DNA of 64,000 bases, taken from positions 806,001 to 870,000 of the forward strand of contig CBDDKM010000010.1 of assembly GCA_965230225.1 (NCBI GenBank). Reading direction: 5' to 3'. A program made the translations under genes and the position numbers. Positions 1 through 7,370 of the stretch are shown here, piece after piece. This DNA comes from CALSMU01 sp965230225 (GTDB taxonomy: Bacteria; Bacteroidota; Bacteroidia; Flavobacteriales_D; Parvicellaceae). The first letter of the stretch is position 1; each line of letters opens with the position of its first letter. The notes under the pieces are model-generated. The model had not been told where the DNA came from. It saw nothing but the letters and a program-made list of their open reading frames with translations, and searched no databases.

Positions 1-582
1 AACAAGATTGTAGTAATCGATGTGGACGAGAAAAAATTAGCTAAAATCATTGATGTGGGAACTAAGCCTCACCCAGGACGTGGAACCAACATTAAGAATA
101 GCGAATTCGGAAACATGTGGGTTAGTGGTCACATTGGAGAAAACAGATTATCGTTCATCTCTACTGACCCAGGACCAGATCAATTCAAAGAAGTACACTA
201 CATGGCACTTCCTGGATCTGGTGGAGGTAACCTGTTCGTAAAATCTCACCCAAATTCTAAACACCTTTGGGCAGATAGAGCCTTGAGTAACAGTGTTGAC
301 ATGCAACGTACAGTTTATGTTCTGGACACAGAAACTCTTGAGGTTGTAAAAGAGATTCAGATTCCTGAAAAATACGTTGGTCGTGCAGTACACTTAGAGT
401 ACAACAAAGCAGGAGATCAAATGTGGGTATCTGTATGGGGAGTAATGGACAAGCCTGAAGAAAACGCAATACTAGTTTATGATGATAAAACCCTTGAATT
501 AATAAATGAAATTACTGGAGACTGGGTGGTAACACCTACTGGTAAATTCAACGTGTACAATACGCAACACGATATTTATTAA
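1..582 (+). CDS. nirS: Cytochrome cd1 nitrite reductase, C-terminal part (partial)
   Basis: NirS is the periplasmic enzyme that reduces nitrite to nitric oxide in denitrification. The reading frame is open from base 1, so the start and the N-terminal cytochrome c domain lie outside the window; only about 193 C-terminal residues of the d1-heme beta-propeller are present. Visible family motifs are KPHPGRG, VSGHIGENRLSFISTDPG, GGGNLFVKSHP, YNKAGDQMWVSVW and the terminal TPTGKFNVYNTQHDIY, which closely match the end of Pseudomonas-type NirS as I remember it. A strong terminator follows, so nirS closes its own transcript, with the HmuY/TonB operon next on the same strand. Confidence is high for family; completeness upstream cannot be judged. 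Confidence 0.95.
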   Translation, partial: NKIVVIDVDEKKLAKIIDVGTKPHPGRGTNIKNSEFGNMWVSGHIGENRLSFISTDPGPDQFKEVHYMALPGSGGGNLFVKSHPNSKHLWADRALSNSVDMQRTVYVLDTETLEVVKEIQIPEKYVGRAVHLEYNKAGDQMWVSVWGVMDKPEENAILVYDDKTLELINEITGDWVVTPTGKFNVYNTQHDIY

Positions 583-607
583 GCTAAGGATTATTGGTTA
601 AGGGTAA

Positions 608-634
608 ACGGAGGCTTCGGCCTCCGTTTTTTTT
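608..634 (+). terminator. Intrinsic terminator after nirS
   Basis: A perfect 8-bp stem (ACGGAGGC / GCCTCCGT) with a TTCG tetraloop is followed directly by a run of T. It lies 26 bp after the nirS stop and separates nirS from the HmuY-like operon. Confidence 0.92.
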
Positions 635-655
635 ATGACCAACATCATCTTTAGG

Positions 656-714
656 CATGACCTTAAGCTTTTACCGACTCCCTCCTATTAAAGACCTTTA
701 TGTCATCTATAAAA
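656..714 (+). promoter_or_regulatory. Putative Crp/Fnr half-site and promoter element shared with the nar operon
   Basis: CATGA at 656-660 begins exactly 35 bp before a 24-bp element at 691-714 starting AAGACCTTTATGTCA. The nar operon has CATGA at the same distance (6623) from a 21/24 identical element at 6658-6681. The downstream arm of the palindrome is not conserved here, so this is a half-site. The element ends 9 bp before the chosen start of the HmuY-like gene at 724. Regulation is inferred from the matching spacing, not shown. Confidence 0.5.
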
Positions 715-723
715 CCAATAATT

Positions 724-1983
724 ATGAAAAGTTTTTTCTCAACCGCATTTATCCTGTTACTATTACTAACAGGAAAAGCACAAACACCAACGGATACGGT
801 GTCAATGCAAGCACTATATACCAATCAGGTATTTTATAGTTTAGACAATGGTGAAGTTGCCAATATTGACAACAACGACTGGAACATTGCATTTGCTCTT
901 CATGGAACAGGAGCTGCAGGTAGCGCAATTTTGTTAAATGAAGCCAATACTCAATTATGGACCCCAGCTCAGGATACTTCCTGGTGGGATTCTTTTGATA
1001 CTACGGGACATGCCAACTGGGAAGAACTACTTAATTCGGACACTAGCTGGACCAATGGAGCATTCAATAAATATAGAGGTGCTGCAAGCGGATTTGATTT
1101 GGGATGGGGAATACTTAACCCAAGTAACAACTACTGGACCTTTGGAGACTCCCTTTACGTTGCTAAACTGGGAGATGGCTCATACAGAAAGATCTGGATC
1201 GAAAGCCTTAAAACAGGAGTTTGGGAGTTTACCTACGCCGATGTAGATGGGAACAATGAAAATACAGTTACTATTACCAAGGCTGATTATCCTAACAAAA
1301 ACTTCATTTACTTCTCGTTAGAAAATGATCAGATAATAGATAGAGAACCAGAAAACACCACCTGGGATCTAACATTTGCCAAACACAGAGATGAAGTAAT
1401 GCCCGGAATGATTGTTTCGGTAACCAGCGTATTTAACAACAGATATGTTTGGTCTGCAAAGGCAAACGAAGCAGATTATAATGCAGCTGTTACCAGTACA
1501 ACACCAGTTACTGACTTCAATCAAAACGTAACCAACATTGGTAGAGAGTGGAAAAAATACAGTTCTGCCACAGGGTGGACCGTTTACGACTCCATAGCCT
1601 ATTTTGTTTACGATCAGGACAGCACTGATTTTTACAGAATTGTATTTACCGAGTTTGGAGGTATGGGAGATGGAATCACTTATTTCAACAAAGAACACCT
1701 GGAAGGAGTGGGTATTACTACATTGGAAAACGACATCAACATTTCCTTGTACCCCAACCCAGCGAGAGATCAGGTTACTTTACTGGCAGACTTACCTACC
1801 AATCAGAATTTAGGAATTAAACTGTATAGTGTAAACGGTCAGTTAGTGCACAGCATTAACCAACCAGCCAACAGTGGCATTGGTTATTACACTTTGCCAG
1901 TATCCGATTTTAACAGAGGACTATACCTACTACAAATAGAAGGTGAAGGATTCTCTGCCACTAAGAAATTACTGTTAGAATAA
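724..1983 (+). CDS. HmuY-like secreted protein with T9SS type A sorting domain
   Basis: About 419 residues. HmuY proteins are heme-binding hemophores of Bacteroidota that hand heme to a TonB receptor. The start at 724 gives a clean signal peptide (MKSFFSTAFILLLLLTGKAQ); an ATG at 700 would add eight residues lying over the conserved promoter element. HmuY-like signatures are the repeated pattern FYSLDNGEV...DWNIAFA near the N-terminus and YFSLENDQII...TWDLTFA in the middle. The last ~80 residues (SLYPNPARDQVTLL ... GLYLLQIEGEG ... KLLLE) are a Por-type sorting domain, so the protein should be exported by type IX secretion. It is the first gene of an operon with a TonB receptor 4 bp downstream. 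Ligand identity (heme or other) is not shown by sequence. Confidence 0.75.
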   Translation: MKSFFSTAFILLLLLTGKAQTPTDTVSMQALYTNQVFYSLDNGEVANIDNNDWNIAFALHGTGAAGSAILLNEANTQLWTPAQDTSWWDSFDTTGHANWEELLNSDTSWTNGAFNKYRGAASGFDLGWGILNPSNNYWTFGDSLYVAKLGDGSYRKIWIESLKTGVWEFTYADVDGNNENTVTITKADYPNKNFIYFSLENDQIIDREPENTTWDLTFAKHRDEVMPGMIVSVTSVFNNRYVWSAKANEADYNAAVTSTTPVTDFNQNVTNIGREWKKYSSATGWTVYDSIAYFVYDQDSTDFYRIVFTEFGGMGDGITYFNKEHLEGVGITTLENDINISLYPNPARDQVTLLADLPTNQNLGIKLYSVNGQLVHSINQPANSGIGYYTLPVSDFNRGLYLLQIEGEGFSATKKLLLE

Positions 1984-1987
1984 ACTC

Positions 1988-4216
1988 ATGTTCACTCCTC
2001 AAAATAGCATTTTATGGAAACGGTTTTTACTGTTTTGGGGAGTGCTCATACCTTTTTATACTTCGCTTGCACAGGGGTCGGTAACTATTGTTAATCAAGA
2101 AACAGAAGAACCTGTACCTAGTGCACACATTCATTTCATAAATAAAACCAGTAATGAATCTTCATGGGGAGTGAGCAACAAACAAGGAGTTTGCTCCTCC
2201 CCTTTTTCCGATAGCTCACTGGTACTCATTACCCATGTGGGTTATTCTACTATTGCGGTAGAAATTGCACCCAACGAATCAAAAACGGTTCGGTTAATAC
2301 CTCAATTGTTTAATCTGGGCGAATTTGTGATTACCGCTAATTTCAAACCACTTGAAATAAAGGAATCAGTTCAGGACATCCACATCATTAAGAGAGAAGA
2401 CATGGACATCAAAGGAGCTGAAAACCTAAGAGAAGTCCTCACCAACTCCACCAATATCAGAACAAGCAATACCAGAGATAATCAAAGTGCATTAAACATT
2501 AACGGGTTATCCGGACAACATGTAAAAATTCTTATTGATGGAGTGCCGGTAGAAGGAAAGCTAAATGGTGCCGTGGACCTTTCTCAAATTAACACCAACA
2601 GTATTGAACGAATTGAAATCATTGATGGACCTTCTTCGGTTACCTACGGAACCAATGCTCTTGGTGGAGTAATTAATATCATTACCAAAAAAGATCAGTA
2701 CAATAAACTATCTGCCAACGCTAATCTTTACTACGAATCTGTTGGACAATACAATGCCGACATCAATGCCGGGTGGAAAAAAGACAAAAACAGGTTCTCC
2801 ATTATGTTAGGCAGAAGGTATTTTGATGGGTACTCCATTGCCGATACCTCCCGATTTAAAGACTGGAAACCAAGAGAGCAATACCAGGGAAACTTTACCT
2901 TGAATCGCAACATGAAACACCTTAAACTCACCTATGCCGTAGATGGGTTTACCGAAAAAATGACCAGTAGAGGACCACGACTTGCCCCTTATTACGTAAC
3001 AGCTTTCGACACTTATTATTACACCGACCGACTAACCAACAGGCTTTTGCTCAATGGACGAGTAGGCAAAGATCATTTTATCAACCTTACACTTTCGCAA
3101 GCCTATTATCAGCGAACCAGAAATGTCTTTTTCAAAAACCTGGTAACCCTGGATCAATTCATTACCGAAAACGATAACGAACAAGATACCACTCAGTATC
3201 AAAACTACCTTTTCAGAGGAGTGTATCAGAGAGACAAAGATTCCTCTAAGGTTAGTTATATGATCGGTACAGAATTAAAACAAGATTACATTATAGCAGA
3301 ACGAGTATCGGACTACAGGCAAAACATTGGGGACTATGCTCTATTTGGAAGTGTTACCTATAAACCCAACAAGAAATTAACCATTAAACCTGCTGCCAGA
3401 TATGGGTACCATACCCGCTACAGTGCCCCAGTTACTCCGTCTATTAATTGGAAATGGGACCTGAATAAACAGTTTACCCTCAAAGGATCTTACGCTAAAG
3501 GATTCCGAGCACCAACTTTAAAAGAGTTGTTTCTTGAATTTCATTTTAACTCCACCATCAATGTTTGGGGGAACGATCAATTGCTTCCGGAATCTTCCGA
3601 TCATTTATTCATCTCTGGAGACTACCATAAAAAATTAGGAGATCACGAGCTTAGAGTTCAACCCAAGCTGTTCTACACGGTTATCGAAAACATTATTCAA
3701 ACGGTTCAAATAACCAATGTGGATTGGCAATATCAAAATATTGGCACCTACTCCACTCACGGTGGTCAACTTCAACTGGCCCATAGATACAAAGCACTTG
3801 AATCTAATTTCTCGGTTAATTCGTTCGGATACCACAATTCAATTTCGGGAGAATCTGAAAAACAATTTAATTATACCACAGAACTTAATGGAGGGCTAAA
3901 ACTTCGATTGGACTCTTTATCCACTACTGTTTCTGTTGATTACAAATACACCGGAGCAGTGGCTAGTTTCTACCTCAACGACGAACAGGAAGTAGAAAAT
4001 GGATTCCTTGGAGATTATCACACGCTTGATGCCTCAGTAAGTAAAAGATTATTCAATAATCAACTCCTGATAGTAGCAGGAGCTAAAAACATATTGAACG
4101 TAACCGATGTGGAGCTCATTGGAAAAGTATACGGCTACACTACTTCTAAAGATGCCACCAGCATGAATGTACTATGGGGGCGAAGTTATTTTGTTTCATT
4201 AAAGCTAACCTTATGA
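1988..4216 (+). CDS. TonB-dependent outer-membrane receptor (HmuR-like context)
   Basis: 742 residues: signal peptide (about 1-29, ending SLAQ), a carboxypeptidase-regulatory-like domain typical of Bacteroidota receptors (VNQETEEPVPSAHIHF), a plug domain (VKILIDGVPVEGKLNG, IERIEIIDGPSSVTYGTNAL, GGVINIITKK) and a C-terminal beta-barrel with GFRAPTLKELF. It would import a substrate across the outer membrane using TonB energy. It sits between two HmuY-like genes, which suggests a heme-like or tetrapyrrole substrate; the general family call is secure, the substrate is inference. Its stop overlaps the next start (ATGA at 4213-4216), so translation is probably coupled. Confidence 0.9.
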   Translation: MFTPQNSILWKRFLLFWGVLIPFYTSLAQGSVTIVNQETEEPVPSAHIHFINKTSNESSWGVSNKQGVCSSPFSDSSLVLITHVGYSTIAVEIAPNESKTVRLIPQLFNLGEFVITANFKPLEIKESVQDIHIIKREDMDIKGAENLREVLTNSTNIRTSNTRDNQSALNINGLSGQHVKILIDGVPVEGKLNGAVDLSQINTNSIERIEIIDGPSSVTYGTNALGGVINIITKKDQYNKLSANANLYYESVGQYNADINAGWKKDKNRFSIMLGRRYFDGYSIADTSRFKDWKPREQYQGNFTLNRNMKHLKLTYAVDGFTEKMTSRGPRLAPYYVTAFDTYYYTDRLTNRLLLNGRVGKDHFINLTLSQAYYQRTRNVFFKNLVTLDQFITENDNEQDTTQYQNYLFRGVYQRDKDSSKVSYMIGTELKQDYIIAERVSDYRQNIGDYALFGSVTYKPNKKLTIKPAARYGYHTRYSAPVTPSINWKWDLNKQFTLKGSYAKGFRAPTLKELFLEFHFNSTINVWGNDQLLPESSDHLFISGDYHKKLGDHELRVQPKLFYTVIENIIQTVQITNVDWQYQNIGTYSTHGGQLQLAHRYKALESNFSVNSFGYHNSISGESEKQFNYTTELNGGLKLRLDSLSTTVSVDYKYTGAVASFYLNDEQEVENGFLGDYHTLDASVSKRLFNNQLLIVAGAKNILNVTDVELIGKVYGYTTSKDATSMNVLWGRSYFVSLKLTL

Positions 4217-5211
4217 AAGATGGAACATTAACATATCTTTTTGCATTTGTGCTTACCAGTGCATTTTTCATCTCTTGCGAAAAAGAAGAAAAGCCATTAT
4301 CTGCACCATCTCTTGGAGATTTAGAAACGGTAACCATTACGATGGAATACCCTTATTTGTATCAGGTATATTATAGCTGTGATCAAAACGAAGTGGTAAA
4401 CACCAACGAACGATACGATTGGGACATTGCATTCGAATGTACGCCCAATGGACATCAAATATTACTCAACATTGCCAAAGCCACCTTTGTGGCAGATAAA
4501 GAAACTACTCCATGGGGTCAAATTACCGATACCATTGGTTCTGTATGGAGTTGGGATGCAACCTCGGGGAATCCTGATTCACTAGCACTGAAGAATTGGT
4601 ATGACCCAATTAGCAATACTTACAACAACCACACTTATATTATAGACCGTGGTTATAACTCTTCCGGTAGCCACATGGGATTTGTAAAAGTCCAATTCAA
4701 TTCGGTTACCACCAACGGTTATGAATTTACATTTGCGAATTTGGATGGTACTAATGAACAACAAATTACCATCCCTAAAATTTCGGACTACAACCACCTC
4801 TGTTTTTCATTTGATAACGGAGGTGAGATAAAATACTTTGAACCGCATAAGGACCAATGGGATTTATTATTCACCAATTTCCAGTATAAGTTCTCCAATT
4901 TACCAATGCCATTTATCATTACCGGAGTATTCTCCAATTCTCCCAATGGCGTTTGGATAGCAGAAGATAACAATAACAACTTTGATAACATCACCCTCTC
5001 TGATACTTCCAATTACATATTTACCAATCAACGCGACGAAATTGGATATGACTGGAAAATCAAACTGCCCGACAATAACTTTATCATAGACATCAACAAG
5101 AGCTACATCGTAAAAAGTACAAGTGGACTGTTTTACAAAATACGCTTCATTGATTTTTACAACTCTACCGGTAGTAAAGGGTACCCCAAATTCGAAATTC
5201 AAAAATTATGA
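4213..5211 (+). CDS. HmuY-like lipoprotein
   Basis: 332 residues from the ATG at 4213, which overlaps the receptor stop and gives a short lipoprotein signal (FFISC, lipidated Cys followed by EKEEK). An upstream ATG at 4174 lies inside the receptor gene and would spoil the signal peptide. The body repeats the pattern of the first HmuY-like protein: VYYSCDQNEVV...DWDIAFE and CFSFDNGGEI...QWDLLFT, then a C-terminal GLFYKIRFIDFYN strand. It is therefore a surface-anchored paralogue of the T9SS-secreted protein at 724, and the pair brackets the receptor. It lacks a sorting domain. It overlaps the next gene by four bases. Confidence 0.72.
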   Translation: MKDGTLTYLFAFVLTSAFFISCEKEEKPLSAPSLGDLETVTITMEYPYLYQVYYSCDQNEVVNTNERYDWDIAFECTPNGHQILLNIAKATFVADKETTPWGQITDTIGSVWSWDATSGNPDSLALKNWYDPISNTYNNHTYIIDRGYNSSGSHMGFVKVQFNSVTTNGYEFTFANLDGTNEQQITIPKISDYNHLCFSFDNGGEIKYFEPHKDQWDLLFTNFQYKFSNLPMPFIITGVFSNSPNGVWIAEDNNNNFDNITLSDTSNYIFTNQRDEIGYDWKIKLPDNNFIIDINKSYIVKSTSGLFYKIRFIDFYNSTGSKGYPKFEIQKL

Positions 5212-5789
5212 GCCAAACCGCAGAACAAGAAAACAAACTCTACTACCCTCCCGGAGGCATTCTCATCTGGCTAATCATTATTCTGGAAGTGTGTACATTT
5301 TTAGGAGCACTATTAGTTTTTGCTTATCAGCGAAGCATCGATACCAGCTCATTTGACACTTCTCAAGAGCTATTAAATCCATTGATCGGTACCATCAATA
5401 CCATTATACTTATATCGAGTGGGTACTTTATGGCAGTTTCAGTTTCCAAACTTAGAGCCGGAGAAAACCAAAAAGCTACATCAGCTATTTTTTACGCCAA
5501 TTTACTGGGCATCGCTTTCTTAGTACTTAAAAGCTTTGAATACTATCAAAAAATGGATAGTGGGATCACCTTTACCCATACTACCTTTTTTACCTTTTAC
5601 TGGTTAATGACCGGATTTCACTTTGTTCACGTGCTCTTTGGTGTAGGATTATTAACTTACATGCACCTGGCCATGAAAAAGAACAAATACTCCTCCTCCA
5701 ACATGGCCGATATAGAAGCAACAGCAACCTATTGGCACATGTGCGACCTTATTTGGATTCTCATCTTCCCAGTTCTTTACTTATTATAA
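5208..5789 (+). CDS. Cytochrome c oxidase subunit III-like protein (NorE-type)
   Basis: 193 residues with five hydrophobic segments, matching the short cytochrome c oxidase subunit III family. Motifs include PPGGILIWLIIILEV near the N-terminus, FTFYWLMTGFHFVHVLFG and the terminal ATYWHMCDLIWILIFPVLYLL. Stand-alone members in denitrification clusters are called NorE and are associated with nitric oxide reductase activity; no oxidase or norB gene is visible here, which favours NorE over a true oxidase subunit. It starts inside the stop of the HmuY-like lipoprotein gene (ATGA overlap) and precedes a small membrane protein, as norE precedes norF elsewhere. Confidence 0.8.
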   Translation: MSQTAEQENKLYYPPGGILIWLIIILEVCTFLGALLVFAYQRSIDTSSFDTSQELLNPLIGTINTIILISSGYFMAVSVSKLRAGENQKATSAIFYANLLGIAFLVLKSFEYYQKMDSGITFTHTTFFTFYWLMTGFHFVHVLFGVGLLTYMHLAMKKNKYSSSNMADIEATATYWHMCDLIWILIFPVLYLL

Positions 5790-5798
5790 AGCCATCTA

Positions 5799-6041
5799 AT
5801 GAAAGAAATCAGATTACACACCATAACCTATATCGCTCTGGTAATTTTAATTATAGTGAGCTTCTTATTTGCCGAAAGCAGCATTAGCAGTGCATTCATA
5901 CTAATTATTGCATTAACAGCCATTAAATTCTTCTCTGTTGGATTTCAATTTGTGGAAGTTAAGCACAGCCACCCGGCCTGGAAGGTACTCATCATCTTCT
6001 TTATAATGACTTACACCATAGGCTTAGCTGTACTTTATTAA
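5799..6041 (+). CDS. Small membrane protein, NorF/COX4-like
   Basis: 80 residues with three predicted transmembrane segments (about 8-25, 29-49, 60-79) and the central sequence KFFSVGFQFVEVKHSHPAWK, which resembles the small prokaryotic cytochrome oxidase subunit IV family. Its place 9 bp after the subunit III-like gene suggests a NorF-type partner. The family is short and weakly conserved, so the call rests on topology, this motif and context. Confidence 0.6.
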   Translation: MKEIRLHTITYIALVILIIVSFLFAESSISSAFILIIALTAIKFFSVGFQFVEVKHSHPAWKVLIIFFIMTYTIGLAVLY

Positions 6042-6485
6042 ATGAAATACTTAGCTCTTATATTAATAGTGCTATTATTCGGATGTTCTTCTCCTCAAAA
6101 AGAAACTGAACACGAAAACACTCTTTCCAACAACGAAAATGGAATAGGCAAATACCAGAACATGAATCTCCCTCCTATTAATGACTCATTGATGCTAACT
6201 GGTAAGAACCTATTTGAGGAAAAATGCTCTGAATGTCATACCATGGAGTTTAAAAATTCCGGACCGGATATCAGCGACCTATTATCAGACAGAGAACCGG
6301 AATGGCTGATGAATTTTTTAACCAATAAAAACGAGATGCTGGAAAGAGATTCAATTGCTCAAATTACCCTTTCGAAATTTGATGAAAATTGTGGTTCAGA
6401 AATCTCTTCTGATGAAGACGCCAGAAAATTACTCGAATACCTTCGTCAATATCAAATTTGGTTACACGAATTTAACGTCAAATAA
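6042..6485 (+). CDS. Lipoprotein monoheme cytochrome c
   Basis: 147 residues. The signal peptide ends in LLFGC, giving a lipidated Cys15, and a single heme c motif CSECH lies at residues 62-66. A conserved Met ligand is not obvious to me. It is likely a membrane-tethered electron carrier facing the periplasm, possibly feeding NirS or a nitric oxide reductase. It begins immediately after the previous stop (TAA then ATG) and is the last gene of the operon that begins at 724; a hairpin follows at 6546. Confidence 0.82.
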   Translation: MKYLALILIVLLFGCSSPQKETEHENTLSNNENGIGKYQNMNLPPINDSLMLTGKNLFEEKCSECHTMEFKNSGPDISDLLSDREPEWLMNFLTNKNEMLERDSIAQITLSKFDENCGSEISSDEDARKLLEYLRQYQIWLHEFNVK

Positions 6486-6545
6486 CCCCTATTTTTTTGT
6501 TTAGAATCTTTCTAAATTAAGCTTCAAATGCTTTTTGGAACATTC

Positions 6546-6567
6546 AAATCTTCCATAAGGAAGATTT
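6546..6567 (+). terminator. Hairpin terminator after the HmuY/NorE operon
   Basis: A perfect 9-bp stem (AAATCTTCC / GGAAGATTT) with an ATAA loop, followed by an AT-rich but broken T tract. It sits 60 bp after the cytochrome gene and before the nar promoter. Confidence 0.65.
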
Positions 6568-6622
6568 TAATTATTTGATTTTCAACCACTTAAACACTTT
6601 TGTGACACAATTAAGGTTAGAT

Positions 6623-6638
6623 CATGACGCAAATCATG
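6623..6638 (+). promoter_or_regulatory. Crp/Fnr-like operator upstream of the nar operon
   Basis: CATGA-CGCAAA-TCATG is a perfect inverted repeat with 5-bp arms and a 6-bp centre. The TGA-N6-TCA core is common to FNR and CRP boxes. It lies about 92 bp before the first gene of the operon. A promoter-like AT-rich element follows (6658-6681), placed so that the palindrome could act near -41. Confidence 0.7.
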
Positions 6639-6657
6639 TTTTCAGGTGTTGATATAC

Positions 6658-6681
6658 AAGACTTTTATGTCAGATATAAAA
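6658..6681 (+). promoter_or_regulatory. Conserved promoter element of the nar operon
   Basis: Begins AAGACTTTTATGTCA and ends TATAAAA. 21 of 24 positions match 691-714 before the HmuY-like operon, at the same 35-bp distance from CATGA. No perfect TAnnTTTG box is present. Its role as core promoter is inferred. Confidence 0.5.
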
Positions 6682-6729
6682 ATAACATCAACACAAACGA
6701 TAATATAAAATTCAAAATAGTTGATCTGT

Positions 6730-7338
6730 ATGAAAACAAAAAGTATAACAAAAGCATTGATTCTAGGGCTGTGTTTAACGGTTGGAACAGGGATTTATGC
6801 TCAGGACGGAGAAAAGGCTGACGATTCTGCTGAGAGTAGCAACTCTTTGGTGGAAGAAGGAAAGGCTTATTTCCAGGGAGACAAGAGTTTTTCGGGTGGC
6901 GGACCATCTTGTATTTCCTGTCATAATGTTAACGCGGAAGGCGTTATGCCTGGTGGATTACTCGCCAAAGACTTAACTACTCTGTATGGAACCGATGAAG
7001 AAGGAAATCCAAGAGTAGGACCTGGGTTTGTAGGATTCCTTGAAGGAGGTATTAGCTCAATGGAAGCTGCTTATGGGGATGCTTTTATAACTGATGGAAA
7101 AACCGATGCAGAAATTGCAGAAATCGAGCACGAAAAAGAAGCTCTTGGAGCATTCTTCGATAGTGTAAAAGATAACGAGCCTAAAAAGGCTGGTTTTGGT
7201 CTTCACTGGATGTTCGGAATTCCTGGTTTAATCATTCTATTAGGACTGATTTTCGTGATCTGGAAAGATCGTAAGAAAAGAGGAGTTAAAGACGGAATAT
7301 TTATGCGTCAGAACTCTGCTCCAGACGCTAAATTTTAA
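6730..7338 (+). CDS. Membrane-anchored monoheme cytochrome c of the nar operon
   Basis: 202 residues from the ATG at 6730 (the preceding in-frame TTG would add MIC before the signal). A signal peptide ends at IYAQ, a heme c motif CISCH lies at residues 61-65, and a single C-terminal membrane helix (about 160-178) is followed by a basic tail KDRKKRG. The cytochrome domain is therefore periplasmic. It leads the narGHJI operon, with 32 bp to narG, so it probably exchanges electrons with the cytochrome c domain of the unusual NarI or with other respiratory carriers. It may correspond to the NarC-type cytochromes seen with some nitrate reductases; that is inference. Confidence 0.82.
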   Translation: MKTKSITKALILGLCLTVGTGIYAQDGEKADDSAESSNSLVEEGKAYFQGDKSFSGGGPSCISCHNVNAEGVMPGGLLAKDLTTLYGTDEEGNPRVGPGFVGFLEGGISSMEAAYGDAFITDGKTDAEIAEIEHEKEALGAFFDSVKDNEPKKAGFGLHWMFGIPGLIILLGLIFVIWKDRKKRGVKDGIFMRQNSAPDAKF

Positions 7339-7370
7339 TCAAATAAGAATACACTTAATACCAATATACA

